Positions 1-8,385 are shown, counted from the first letter of the stretch. The stretch: 64,000 nt of DNA from Streptomyces flavochromogenes (GCF_000717595.1 NZ_JNZO01000030.1:1-64000); one strand, 5' to 3'. Made by a program: numbers and translations. The notes: a model not told the origin generated them from the sequence alone.

Positions 1-27
1 GGCGAGGGCAGGGCTGAGCGGGCGGGG

Positions 28-118
28 TCTCGGGCAGAGGGGGGCGGGTTCGGGAGAGCCGGGGTTCGGGAGAGCCGGGGTCTCGGGCAGAGGCGGGGCG
101 GGGTCGGGAGAGCCGGGG
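28..118. repeat. Short direct repeats upstream of the FUSC gene
   Basis: The 15-mer TCGGGAGAGCCGGGG occurs three times, at 50-64, 66-80 and 104-118, and TCTCGGGCAGAGG occurs twice, at 28-40 and 81-93. The stretch from 1 to 181 has no convincing gene. It reads as a slipped-strand GC-rich spacer, and I see no palindrome that would suggest an operator. Confidence 0.6.
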
Positions 119-181
119 TCTCGGGAAGGGCGGAGTGGGTGAAAAGTCCTGTTCTGAGGTGATCGCGGATACGCTCGGGGC

Positions 182-2251
182 ATGAGCTGGCTCCGGGCGC
201 TGAAGGAGACCGCCCGCTCCGGGCTCACCGTCGAGCGGCGGCGGCTCGACCCCGTCATCGCGGCCCGCGCCGCCCTCGGGCTCGCCCTCGTCGTGGGCTT
301 CTCGCTCGCCGTCTTCGGCCCCGCCGTCGCCGCCGCCTCCGCGTTCGGCGCCTTCCAGGCGGCCATCGCGACCTTCCAGCGTTCCTGGCGCCCCCGCCCC
401 ACCCTCGCCCTCGCCTCCGGCGCCAGCCTCGCCGTGTCCACCTTCGTCGGCTATCTCACGGTCTCCCACGAGGCCCTCTTCCTCGCCCTGCTGATCCTCT
501 GGACGTTCCTCTCGGGCCTCGCCTGGGCCGCCGGCCCCACCGCCGGCATCATCGCGTCCTCCAACGTGGCGATCATGCTGGTGACCGTCACCCTCCCCAC
601 CTCCGTCGCCACCGCCGCCGGCCATGCCGCCATGATCTTCGCGGGCGGTGTCGTCCAGGCCGGCCTGGTCGTCCTCCTCCCGGTCCGCCCCTGGGGCGCC
701 CAACGCGACGCCCTCGCGGACGCGCTCGCCGCGGAGGCGGACTACGCCCGCCGACTCCGCCACGACCCGGTCGCTCCCTTCGACCCCCTGCCGCTCATGA
801 CGGCCCGCAGCGCGGCCGCCGTGACACCCGGCCAGGCCCGTCGCCGCCCGGCGGAGCTCCACGGGGCCCGCGGCCTCGCCGAGCGCATCCGCCCGGTCCT
901 CGCCTCCCTCGCCGACCCGGCCGTCGGCGTCCCGGAGGAAGGCCCGGCACGCGCGCGCGTACAGGAGCTGCTCGCGGCCGCGGCCTCCGTCCTGGACGCC
1001 GCCGCCCACGCCATCCGGCACGGCGAACCCGTCACCCTCCCGCCACCGGCCGTCGCCGCCCTCCGCACCCCCGACACCGACGCGATCCTCCACGGCCCGT
1101 CCCGCCGGGCCGCCCTCCGGCTCGTCGCGCTGCTCGGCGACGTCGTGGAGACGGCCGAGCCGAGGACGGAGACCTCGGGCCGTGGCGCCACGCCCCGGGA
1201 GCGGCCCACCCTCGTCCGTCTGACCCCGATCGTCGTCGCGAAGGCGCGCGCCGAGCTGCGCCGGGACTCGCCGATCCTGCGCCACGCGATCCGCGTCTCG
1301 GCGGTCACGGCCGCCGGCTATCTGCTGGGCACGGTGCTCCCCCTCGGGCACGGCTACTGGGCGCCGATGGCCTCGGTGATGGTGATGCGCCCGGACTTCT
1401 CGCAGACGTACGCGCGCTCGGTGGCCCGCTTCGGCGGCACTCTCGTCGGAGTGGCCCTCGCGACGGCGGTCGTCCAGTCGGCCCATCCGGGCGTGTATCC
1501 GTCGGCCGGCCTCGCGGTGCTGTGCGCCTTCGCGGTGTACCTGCTGGTGCGCTCGGGGTACGCGGCCGGCCAGGTCTTCGTCGCCGCGTATGTCGTGTTC
1601 CTGCTCGGAATGGAGGGTGTGGGGGTCACCCAGACCGTGCGGGACCGGGTGACGCTGACCCTGATCGGCGGGCTCCTCGCGATGCTCGCGTACGCCGTCT
1701 ACCCGGCGTGGGAGACGCCTCGGCTGCGCGGCCGGCTCGCGGACTGGATCGCGTCGGTCGGCCGGTACGCGGCGGTCGTCACCGCGCGGTACGCCGATCC
1801 GGCCGGGCCCGCCAGCCCCGACGTACGAGAGGCGCTCCTGGACACCCGGGCGGCCCGCGTCGCCTGGCAGGAGGCCGTGGAGAGGGCGACGCACGAGCCG
1901 GTACGGCACCGGGGCCTCTCGCACGCGGCGACCGAACAGGCCGACCACGCGCTCGCGGAGTTCGGGCGGGTGGCGATGCTCATGGAGGCGCACCTGCCGG
2001 AACGCGGCGCCGAGCCCGTCCCCGCCGCGGCGACCCTCGCGGAGTCCCTTCGCCGGGCGACGGAACGGGGCGCCAAGGACGTACGGGAACGCAAGGAGCC
2101 CGACTGGGACGACCTGCGCGAGACGGTCGACGGCTGGTCCGACGACGCACCGGACCACTTCCTGCTGCACAAGGGCGCGGTCCTCCTCCTGGATGCCCTG
2201 GACGAGGTCACGACGGCCCTGACGGACTCCACGCGGGCGCGTGCGCGGTAG
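182..2251 (+). CDS. FUSC family integral membrane protein (aromatic acid exporter-like)
   Basis: The 689-residue protein has two hydrophobic multi-helix blocks, at about residues 28-170 and 375-515, each followed by a long Arg/Ala-rich cytoplasmic segment. This duplicated layout is typical of FUSC/YccS/AaeB-type proteins, which are proposed to export aromatic carboxylic acids or related compounds across the inner membrane. The second block contains the run GYLLGTVLPLGHGYWAPM, characteristic of the FUSC_2 domain. The ATG at 182 has no clear Shine-Dalgarno sequence, but a TACGCT -10-like hexamer ends 6 nt before it, so a leaderless message is possible. The gene stands alone, with no MFP (AaeA-like) partner nearby. 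The substrate cannot be inferred. Confidence 0.85.
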   Translation: MSWLRALKETARSGLTVERRRLDPVIAARAALGLALVVGFSLAVFGPAVAAASAFGAFQAAIATFQRSWRPRPTLALASGASLAVSTFVGYLTVSHEALFLALLILWTFLSGLAWAAGPTAGIIASSNVAIMLVTVTLPTSVATAAGHAAMIFAGGVVQAGLVVLLPVRPWGAQRDALADALAAEADYARRLRHDPVAPFDPLPLMTARSAAAVTPGQARRRPAELHGARGLAERIRPVLASLADPAVGVPEEGPARARVQELLAAAASVLDAAAHAIRHGEPVTLPPPAVAALRTPDTDAILHGPSRRAALRLVALLGDVVETAEPRTETSGRGATPRERPTLVRLTPIVVAKARAELRRDSPILRHAIRVSAVTAAGYLLGTVLPLGHGYWAPMASVMVMRPDFSQTYARSVARFGGTLVGVALATAVVQSAHPGVYPSAGLAVLCAFAVYLLVRSGYAAGQVFVAAYVVFLLGMEGVGVTQTVRDRVTLTLIGGLLAMLAYAVYPAWETPRLRGRLADWIASVGRYAAVVTARYADPAGPASPDVREALLDTRAARVAWQEAVERATHEPVRHRGLSHAATEQADHALAEFGRVAMLMEAHLPERGAEPVPAAATLAESLRRATERGAKDVRERKEPDWDDLRETVDGWSDDAPDHFLLHKGAVLLLDALDEVTTALTDSTRARAR

Positions 2252-2399
2252 CGCCGCCCGCTCCTCCCGCACGGCAGGGACGCCGTCCGTACGAATTTCG
2301 CGAGCATGTCATCCGGCATGCGGCCGGGAGGAGTTGGTACGGGAAGAGGGGCGTGGATGTGACGCGGTCCTCCACCGACATCCATCCAGGAGCAACCGC

Positions 2400-3035
2400 A
2401 TGAAGAAGTACTGGCCGGCGGCCGCCGGCGTCGTGGCCGCCGTGGCGATCGCGGCACCGTCGGCCGTCGGAGCGCCCACGGAGACCTCCACGATCTCCAC
2501 GATCTCCGCGACCTCCGCCACATCCGTCGCGACCGGCACCGCGGCCCGGACCGAGCCCGCCGAGGTCACCCCGGCCAAGGCCGCCGTTCCCGCCCCGAAC
2601 CCGGTCCGTACCGTCCGTCCCGGCGAGCGCGTGGACGCCGGCCGGGGCTTCACGGTGTGGCTGACCCGTGACGGCAAGCACTGGACGGGCCCGGACGGTT
2701 ACGAGAACTTCCGCAGTGTCGTCGACGGAAACATCGACCGCTCCGAGCCCGGCGTGAGCCACCAGAGCGAGGGCGACGGGACGGGCGTCTTCCACTCCGG
2801 CCTCTACTACGGGACCCGCAAGGCCGGGCGTGTCGAACTGAGCGACACCGAGGGCCACAAGACCGTCGCCACCCTCATCGCCCTGCCCGGCCGCCCCGAC
2901 TGGGGTGTCTGGTACGCCCACACCGGGCCGGCGGACGGGAACGGCGGCAGCAGCCTCGGCGTCACCCTCTACGACCGCACGGGCAGGCTTCTGGCCGAGC
3001 TTCCGGGCTTCGACTTCCCGGCCGGCCGCGGCTGA
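2400..3035 (+). CDS. Secreted protein paralogous to the C-terminal domain of the neighbouring anti-sigma-like protein
   Basis: The 211-residue protein starts MKKYWPAAAG and has a clear Sec signal peptide to about residue 25, ending in APSAVGA. A Thr/Ser/Ala-rich linker (about 26-60, low-complexity DNA) leads to a domain of about 130 residues. That domain is closely similar to the C-terminal extracellular part of the protein at 3775-4584: both have GERV.AG.G, VWLT..GKHW.GPDGYEN, DGNID, GVSHQSEG, FHSGLY and GWGVWY.HTGP. The ATG at 2400 was chosen over an earlier in-frame start at 2241 because it begins the signal peptide. It lies just upstream of the sigma factor gene. I do not recognise the domain; a ligand-binding or decoy role is only inference. 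Confidence 0.8.
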   Translation: MKKYWPAAAGVVAAVAIAAPSAVGAPTETSTISTISATSATSVATGTAARTEPAEVTPAKAAVPAPNPVRTVRPGERVDAGRGFTVWLTRDGKHWTGPDGYENFRSVVDGNIDRSEPGVSHQSEGDGTGVFHSGLYYGTRKAGRVELSDTEGHKTVATLIALPGRPDWGVWYAHTGPADGNGGSSLGVTLYDRTGRLLAELPGFDFPAGRG

Positions 3036-3130
3036 CCCGTGGCAGAAACGTGGCGGGGCCCGGCACGGGGCGGGCCCCGCCGCTCTCCACGGCACCATCG
3101 ATCCACCGACCGAACGCGAGGTCCGACACC

Positions 3131-3778
3131 GTGCCGCACGAGTCCGTCACCGAGGTCGCCGAGGTCAGGGCGTCCACCGGGGCCACCGGGACGACCGGAG
3201 CCGTCGGCACGACCGGGACCGTCAGGACCGTCAGGACGACCGGGCCCTCCGAGGACGACGGCTTCACCGAGTTCGCCGTCGCCGCCTGGCCGCGTCTGGT
3301 GCGTACGGCGCAGCTCCTGACCGGGGACTTCCACGAGGCCGAGGACCTGGTGCAGACGACGCTCGCCAAGGTGTACGCGCGGTGGCGGCGGGTTCCGCGC
3401 GGGGAGATCGACCTCTATGTGCGCCGGGCGCTGATCAACAACAACCTCAGCCGCATCCGTCGGAAGCGCGTCGTCCATCTCCTGACGCCGGTCCTGCCGG
3501 AGTCGCTGCGCCACACCTCCGCGGGTCATGCGGAGGCGGTCGAACAACGCACCGCGCTCCTGGCCGCCTTAGCGGATCTGACCGCCCGTCAACGTGCGGT
3601 CATGGTGCTCCGCTACTGGGAGGATCTGACCGAGCTGGAGATCGCGAGCGTGCTCAACTGCTCGATCGGCACGGTCAAGACCCACGCCCGACGCGGTCTG
3701 GCCGCGCTGCGCGCCCATCCGGGGCTCGTCACCGTCCCCGCCCCGCCTCTCCCCGCCCCTACCGGAGCCCGACGATGA
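3131..3778 (+). CDS. SigE-family ECF RNA polymerase sigma factor
   Basis: This 215-residue sigma factor directs RNA polymerase to alternative promoters. Region 2 is visible at FTEFAVAAWPRLVRTAQLLTG and FHEAEDLVQTTLAKVYARW, and region 4 at LTARQRAVMVLRYWEDLTELEIA with the helix-turn-helix GTVKTHARRGLAALR. It fits the actinobacterial SigE/AdeB-type group of about 160-180 residues, plus an odd N-terminal Gly/Thr-rich tail (about residues 14-40) encoded by repetitive DNA. The GTG at 3131 was chosen because it has an upstream GAGG; an ATG at 3050 would also be open. The stop overlaps the next start (ATGA at 3775-3778), so it is translationally coupled to a membrane protein that is probably its anti-sigma factor. 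Confidence 0.85.
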   Translation: MPHESVTEVAEVRASTGATGTTGAVGTTGTVRTVRTTGPSEDDGFTEFAVAAWPRLVRTAQLLTGDFHEAEDLVQTTLAKVYARWRRVPRGEIDLYVRRALINNNLSRIRRKRVVHLLTPVLPESLRHTSAGHAEAVEQRTALLAALADLTARQRAVMVLRYWEDLTELEIASVLNCSIGTVKTHARRGLAALRAHPGLVTVPAPPLPAPTGARR

Positions 3779-4584
3779 CCCCCGCACGGCCGACGACACC
3801 CCCCGATCCCCAGCCCGATCCGCAACCCGACCCCGATCGCCGTCCGCACCGCGGTGCCGGGTCCCGTCCCGAGTCCGACCTGCGCGCGGTGTTCGCGCGG
3901 GCCGCCTCCGACGTCACTCCGGGCCCGCTCCCGCTGGAAGCCGTCCGGCGGGCGGGCCGGGCGCACCGGCGTCGTCGTACGACCGCGCTGTCGGCGCTCT
4001 CGGTGCTCGCGGCCGCGACGGTCGTGGTGGCCGTCGTCGTCGCCCTGACTCCCGTACGCCCGTCCCCGCCGGCCTCGGGACCGGCCCCCGTCGCCGTTCC
4101 GCCGCCCGTCGTCCCGACCTCGGCGCCGCCCGTACGCGCGAGCGAGGCGCCGCCGGACCCGACCCCGGTCAGGGTCGTGGACTCGGGCGAGCGGGTGAAC
4201 GCCGGGAAGGGCTGGAAGGTCTGGCTGACGGCGGAGGGCAAGCACTGGGCCGGGCCGGACGGGTACGAGAACGTCCGCAGCGTCACCGACGGCAACATCG
4301 ACGTGAGGGCGCCGGGCGTCAGTCATCAGAGCGAGGGGAACCCGAAGGGGGCCTTCCACTCGGGGCTCTACACCGGGACCCGCGCGGCGGGCCGCGTCGA
4401 GCTGAGGAACGCGGAGGGTCGCAAGGTCGTCGCCACCCTGCTCGAACTGCCGGGCAACCCGGGCTGGGGCGTCTGGTACGTGCACACCGGGCCGGGAATG
4501 GGTGAGGTCGGCACGGCGCTCTACGACCGGGCGGGGAGACTCCTCTCGGAGCTGCCTCTGATCCCGAGGGGCTATCCCTCGTGA
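3775..4584 (+). CDS. Putative anti-sigma factor: single-pass membrane protein with extracellular sensor-like domain
   Basis: The 269-residue protein overlaps the sigma gene by 4 nt. Residues 1-65 are a Pro/Asp/Arg-rich cytoplasmic segment with a short helix (DLRAVFARAASDVTPGPLPLEAV). One hydrophobic helix follows at about 72-95 (ALSALSVLAAATVVVAVVVAL), then a Pro-rich linker and a C-terminal domain of about 120 residues, closely related to the secreted protein at 2400-3035. A TM protein coupled to an SigE-type sigma factor is a common arrangement for its regulator. No canonical HXXXCXXC zinc anti-sigma motif is seen, so the mechanism of sigma binding is unknown. Confidence 0.7.
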   Translation: MTPARPTTPPDPQPDPQPDPDRRPHRGAGSRPESDLRAVFARAASDVTPGPLPLEAVRRAGRAHRRRRTTALSALSVLAAATVVVAVVVALTPVRPSPPASGPAPVAVPPPVVPTSAPPVRASEAPPDPTPVRVVDSGERVNAGKGWKVWLTAEGKHWAGPDGYENVRSVTDGNIDVRAPGVSHQSEGNPKGAFHSGLYTGTRAAGRVELRNAEGRKVVATLLELPGNPGWGVWYVHTGPGMGEVGTALYDRAGRLLSELPLIPRGYPS

Positions 4585-4702
4585 GCGGGGACGGTGTCCT
4601 CCGGGGCCGCCGATCGAAGATCGGGACCCGTAGGGTGAGGGTGGCGGGGGCGCTGTACTCGCTGGTAGCACGCTCTGTCGCGTAGCCGCTACGCCACCCC
4701 CC

Positions 4703-4726
4703 GTGCACGTGCATCTGCTCATGCAT
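4703..4726 (+). promoter_or_regulatory. 24-bp motif, copy A, upstream of the DUF397 gene
   Basis: GTGCACGTGCATCTGC (4703-4718) is followed by two bases and ATGCAT. The same 24-bp element recurs at 5762-5785 in inverted orientation with only two mismatches. It sits about 17 nt before a TATGAT (4743-4748) that could serve as a -10, consistent with an operator or activator site for the DUF397 gene at 4794. The rest of 4585-4793 shows no gene. Confidence 0.6.
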
Positions 4727-4793
4727 GGGCATATGAACACAGCTATGATCCGAGGAAGTTGACACCTGCACCAAGCAACTCGGGGAGCTACCA

Positions 4794-5036
4794 GTGCATC
4801 ATGCGCATCGCGCGTACAACGGCATGGCGGCCGCGGAGCTGCGAGGCGTCGTGTGGCAGAAGAGCAGGCACAGCAACTCCCAGGGGTCCTGCGTGGAGTT
4901 CGCCAAACTGCCGGGGGGAAACGTTGCCGTCCGCAACTCGCGCCACCCCGAAGGCCCCGCCCTCGTCTACACGCCCGCGGAGATAGAGGCGCTCCTCCTC
5001 GGCGTCAAGGACGGCGAGTTCGACCACTTGGTGTGA
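4794..5036 (+). CDS. DUF397 domain-containing small protein
   Basis: The 80-residue protein has the DUF397 core: W.KSRHSNSQGSCVEFA, then VAVRNSRHPEGPALVYTP.EI.ALL.GVKDGEFDHLV. These small proteins are abundant in Streptomyces next to WhiJ-type XRE regulators and are thought to act as antagonists or partners of them in developmental control. The GTG start has a good GGGGAG six bases upstream. Its neighbours, an ATP-binding protein (5165-5662) and an XRE/DUF5753 regulator (5970-6842), complete the usual trio. The direct molecular activity is not established. Confidence 0.88.
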   Translation: MHHAHRAYNGMAAAELRGVVWQKSRHSNSQGSCVEFAKLPGGNVAVRNSRHPEGPALVYTPAEIEALLLGVKDGEFDHLV

Positions 5037-5105
5037 GCGCCACGCGGATGCGTGGGCCGCGTCGACGAGGGTGCGCGGACCGCGGGCATGCGGCGGACGT
5101 ACGAA

Positions 5106-5138
5106 GAAGGGCCCCGGCGGATGCGGCCGGGGCCCTTC
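5106..5138. terminator. Bidirectional hairpin terminator between convergent genes
   Basis: GAAGGGCCCCGGC (5106-5118) pairs perfectly with GCCGGGGCCCTTC (5126-5138) around a 7-nt loop. It lies between the converging DUF397 and HATPase genes. There is no long U-tract, as is usual for Streptomyces terminators. Confidence 0.75.
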
Positions 5139-5164
5139 ATGCGTCTGTACGGTGCGCGGCGCGG

Positions 5165-5662
5165 CTACTCCGGACCGATCCGGAACAGCGCCCACACCAC
5201 CTTGCCCCGCAGTGTGCCGGCGAGCGGGTGCCACCCCCAGCTGTCGCTGAACGAGTCCACCAGGAACAGTCCGCGTCCCGACTCCGCGGCGAAGTCCTCC
5301 TCGCCGCCCCGTGCCTCCGGGCTCTCCCGGCTGGGGTCGCGCACGGCGCACACCAGGCGCGAGGACCAGCGCATCAAATGCAGGCGAACCGGTGGGTTCT
5401 GGCCTTCTTCCTGGGGCGCGTCGGCGGGCACCGCATGGCGCAGCGCGTTGGTGACGAGCTCGGAGACGACCAGGGCCACGTCGTCGAAGCGCTCGGTCAG
5501 CTCCCAGCGGTCGAGCGTCGCACTGGTGAACTTCCGTGCTCCGCGCACGGCTTCGTACCGCGCGGGCAGCGCGCACGAGGCGGAGGTGGAGACGGCGCCG
5601 GGATCGATCGGCGGAAGGCCCTGCCGTAACGGCTCGAGCACGGTCGATCCATTCGTCCCCAT
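5165..5662 (-). CDS. ATP-binding protein of the RsbW/HATPase (anti-sigma regulatory kinase-like) family
   Basis: The 165-residue protein contains the GHKL-fold signature: N-box ALVVSELVTNALRHA, then the central strand VRLHLMRW and G-boxes ESGRGLFLVDSFSDSWGW near the end. This is the pattern of Streptomyces RsbW-like serine kinases. Such proteins usually phosphorylate anti-anti-sigma factors or act with DUF397/XRE partners in development. The ATG at 5662 was chosen because GGGAG lies 8 nt upstream; the open frame extends further upstream without a good start. It is divergent from the XRE gene at 5970 and convergent with the DUF397 gene. Confidence 0.85.
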   Translation of the reverse strand: MGTNGSTVLEPLRQGLPPIDPGAVSTSASCALPARYEAVRGARKFTSATLDRWELTERFDDVALVVSELVTNALRHAVPADAPQEEGQNPPVRLHLMRWSSRLVCAVRDPSRESPEARGGEEDFAAESGRGLFLVDSFSDSWGWHPLAGTLRGKVVWALFRIGPE

Positions 5663-5761
5663 GCGAGGCACTCCCGGGAATCGCGACTGTGGTGCGACAA
5701 CACGACAACACGAACGAGTACGCGGCTGCGCGGGGTCCATGGTTCCGAATGCGACCACTGG

Positions 5762-5785
5762 ATGCAAGGGCAGATGCACGTGCAC
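5762..5785 (-). promoter_or_regulatory. 24-bp motif, copy B, between the HATPase and XRE genes
   Basis: Read on the minus strand this is GTGCACGTGCATCTGC, two bases, then TTGCAT. It matches copy A (4703-4726) at 22 of 24 positions. It lies about 100 nt upstream of the HATPase start and about 185 nt upstream of the XRE start, and could serve either promoter. The XRE protein is the obvious candidate binder. Confidence 0.6.
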
Positions 5786-5969
5786 GCGCCGGACCTGTCC
5801 GTCCCCGTGCGTAATCTGTGCATAAGTCGTCCGCCGCTGGAGGCGAACTTTCCGCGACTGCCCGGAACTCGCCGTCTTTCCGTAATCGAATGTGTACGCG
5901 CTGAAGCGTTTGGTGGCAGAATCCGGGGCTCGACGGGGGCTCGACACCGTAAAGGGGAGGCTGGGAGCC

Positions 5970-6842
5970 GTGACCGCAGGCGAATCGGGCGGAGCGAGCG
6001 GGAGTGTGGTGCGGCGCATCCTGCTGGGCTCACAGCTGAGGCGGTTGCGCGAGTCGCGCGGGATCACCCGCGAGGCGGCCGGTTACTCGATCCGTGCGTC
6101 CGAATCAAAGATCAGCCGTATGGAGTTGGGACGGGTGAGCTTCAAGGCCAGGGACGTCGAGGACCTCCTCACGCTGTACGGAGTCGGGGACGAGGCCGAG
6201 CGCGGCTCGCTCCTCGGGCTCGCCCGAGAGGCCAACGTCGCCGGCTGGTGGCACAGCTTCGGCGACGTCCTGCCGGGCTGGTTCCAGACGTACATCGGCC
6301 TGGAAGGCGCCGCCTCCCTCATCCGCGTCTACGAAGTGCAGTTCGTCCACGGCCTGTTGCAGACCGAGGCGTACGCCCAGGCCGTCGTCACCCGCGGCAT
6401 GCCCGGCGCCCCCGCCGCCGAGATCGACCGCCGCGTCGCGCTCCGCCTCGAACGGCAGAAGGTCCTCGTCTCCGAGCGCGCCCCGCAGTTCCACGCCGTC
6501 CTCGACGAGGCCGCGCTGCGCCGCCCCTACGGCGACCGGTCCGTCATGCGGGGCCAGTTGAGGCATCTGATCGAGGTCTCCGAGCACCCGGGCGTCACGC
6601 TCCAGATCATGCCCTTCAGCTTCGGCGGCCACGCCGGCGAGAGCGGCGCCTTCACGATGCTGAGCTTCCCCGAGTCCGACCTCTCCGACATCGTCTACCT
6701 GGAGCAACTCACCAGCGCCCTCTACCTCGACAAGCGCGAGGAGGTCGCCCAGTACCAGCGCGTGATGGAGCGGCTGCAGAAGGAAGGCCCGGATCCGGCC
6801 GAAAGCCGTGATCTTCTGCGGGGACTCCTCCAACTCACCTGA
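5970..6842 (+). CDS. XRE-family helix-turn-helix regulator with DUF5753 domain (WhiJ-like)
   Basis: The 290-residue protein begins with a Cro/C1-type HTH (about residues 16-70: LLGSQLRRLRESRGITREAAGYSIRASESKISRMELGRV) followed by the DUF5753 C-terminal region with the characteristic WFQTYIGLE, QFVHGLLQTEAYAQAV and VTLQIMPFSFGGHAG segments. This is the architecture of WhiJ and its many Streptomyces paralogues, DNA-binding proteins that work with DUF397 partners. The GTG at 5970 follows GGGGAGG by 9 nt; an earlier in-frame ATG at 5892 lacks that support. The neighbouring DUF397 and HATPase genes reinforce the assignment. Confidence 0.88.
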   Translation: MTAGESGGASGSVVRRILLGSQLRRLRESRGITREAAGYSIRASESKISRMELGRVSFKARDVEDLLTLYGVGDEAERGSLLGLAREANVAGWWHSFGDVLPGWFQTYIGLEGAASLIRVYEVQFVHGLLQTEAYAQAVVTRGMPGAPAAEIDRRVALRLERQKVLVSERAPQFHAVLDEAALRRPYGDRSVMRGQLRHLIEVSEHPGVTLQIMPFSFGGHAGESGAFTMLSFPESDLSDIVYLEQLTSALYLDKREEVAQYQRVMERLQKEGPDPAESRDLLRGLLQLT

Positions 6843-6853
6843 CACATCAGTAC

Positions 6854-6891
6854 GATGACGTGACATCAGTTCCGACGTCACTTCTGTCATC
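6854..6891. promoter_or_regulatory. Nested inverted repeats upstream of the aldehyde dehydrogenase gene
   Basis: GATGAC (6854-6859) and GTGAC (6860-6864) are mirrored by GTCAC (6877-6881) and GTCATC (6886-6891). This composite dyad lies in the 85-bp gap between the XRE gene and the aldehyde dehydrogenase start, so it could be an operator. No regulator can be assigned. Confidence 0.4.
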
Positions 6892-6927
6892 CGTGCGGAA
6901 GTAGAGCGGGTAGAGGGGTCTCGATCC

Positions 6928-8385
6928 ATGTCGCACTTCACCGACCTGGCCCACCAGTACATCGACGGCGAGTGGAAGCCCGGCAGCGGCTCGTGGGACA
7001 TCATCGACTTCAACCCGTACACGGGGGAGAAGCTCGCGTCGATCACGGTCGCCACCGCCGCCGAGGTCGACCGCGCCTACCGCGCCGCTGAGCGCGCCCA
7101 GGCCGAGTGGGCCGAGACCAACCCGTACACCCGCCGGCTCGTCTTCGAACGTGCGCTGCGGATCGTCGAGGACCGCGAGGAGGAGATCGCCGAGACGATC
7201 GTCGCCGAGCTCGGCGGCACGCGCCTCAAGGCGGCCTTCGAGCTGCACCTCGCCAAGGAGTTCCTGCGCGAGGCGGTACAGCTGGCGCTGCGCCCCGAGG
7301 GGCGCATCCTGCCGTCCCCGGTCGACGGCAAGGAGAACCGCGTCTACCGCGTCCCGGTCGGCGTCGTCGGTGTCATCTCCCCCTTCAACTTCCCCTTCCT
7401 CCTGTCGATCAAGTCGGTCGCGCCCGCGCTGGCCCTCGGCAACGCCGTCGTCCTCAAGCCGCACCAGAACACCCCGATCTGCGGCGGCACCCTCGTCGCC
7501 AAGGTCCTGGAGGAGGCCGGCCTGCCGGCCGGTCTGCTGAACGTCGTCGTCACCGACATCGCCGAGATCGGCGACGCGCTCCTGACCCACCCCGTCCCGA
7601 AGGTCATCTCCTTCACCGGCTCCGACAAGGTCGGCCGCCACGTCGCCACGGTCTGCGCCCAGAACTTCAAGCACGCCGTCCTCGAACTCGGCGGCAACAG
7701 CGCCCTGATCGTGCTCGACGACGCCGATGTGGACTACGCGGTCGACGCGGCCGTCTTCAGCCGTTTCGTGCACCAGGGTCAGGTCTGCATGGCCGCCAAC
7801 CGGATCCTGGTGGACCGGACGCTGGAGGAGGAGTTCACCGAGAAGTTCGTGGCGAAGGTGAAGACCCTGCGCGTCGGCGACCCCGCCGACCCCGCCACCC
7901 ACATCGGTCCGCTCATCAACTCCCAGCAGGCGGAGGCCGTCTCCTCGCTCGTCGACCAGACGGTCGAGGCCGGCGCCACGGCACTCCTGCACGGCGCGGT
8001 CGACGGCAACCTCGTCTCCCCGTCCGTCCTCACCGGCTTCGCCCCGGACGCCCCGATCCTGGGTCAGGAGATCTTCGGCCCGGTCGCCCTGATCGTCCCG
8101 TTCGACGGCGAGGAGGAGGCCGTACGGATCGCCAACGACACGCCGTACGGGCTCAGCGGCGCCGTCCACACGGGGAACGTCGAGCGGGGGGTACGGGTCG
8201 CCAAGCGCATCCACACCGGCATGATCCACATCAACGACGGCACCGTGCACGACGAGCCGATCGTGCCCTTCGGCGGCGAGAAGCACTCGGGCGTCGGGCG
8301 GCTCAACGGTGAGGCGATGGTGGAGAGCTTCACCACCCAGAAGTGGATCTCGATCCAGCACGGCCGCAGCCGTTTCCCCTTCTGA
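6928..8385 (+). CDS. NAD(P)-dependent aldehyde dehydrogenase, benzaldehyde/vanillin dehydrogenase-like
   Basis: The 485-residue enzyme oxidises an aldehyde to the acid. The ALDH landmarks are in order: the cofactor region VVGVISPFNFPF and NAVVLKPHQNTP, the catalytic-base strand VLELGGNSALIVL, the catalytic-cysteine loop FVHQGQVCMAANRI, and the C-terminal EIFGPVALI and HINDGTVHDEPIVPFGG. The DGTVHDEP segment and the overall sequence resemble the aromatic aldehyde (benzaldehyde/vanillin) branch rather than betaine or succinate-semialdehyde enzymes. The ATG at 6928 has GAGGGG 9 nt upstream. The gene is monocistronic, with no aromatic catabolic operon beside it, so the in vivo substrate is open. 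Confidence 0.85.
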   Translation: MSHFTDLAHQYIDGEWKPGSGSWDIIDFNPYTGEKLASITVATAAEVDRAYRAAERAQAEWAETNPYTRRLVFERALRIVEDREEEIAETIVAELGGTRLKAAFELHLAKEFLREAVQLALRPEGRILPSPVDGKENRVYRVPVGVVGVISPFNFPFLLSIKSVAPALALGNAVVLKPHQNTPICGGTLVAKVLEEAGLPAGLLNVVVTDIAEIGDALLTHPVPKVISFTGSDKVGRHVATVCAQNFKHAVLELGGNSALIVLDDADVDYAVDAAVFSRFVHQGQVCMAANRILVDRTLEEEFTEKFVAKVKTLRVGDPADPATHIGPLINSQQAEAVSSLVDQTVEAGATALLHGAVDGNLVSPSVLTGFAPDAPILGQEIFGPVALIVPFDGEEEAVRIANDTPYGLSGAVHTGNVERGVRVAKRIHTGMIHINDGTVHDEPIVPFGGEKHSGVGRLNGEAMVESFTTQKWISIQHGRSRFPF

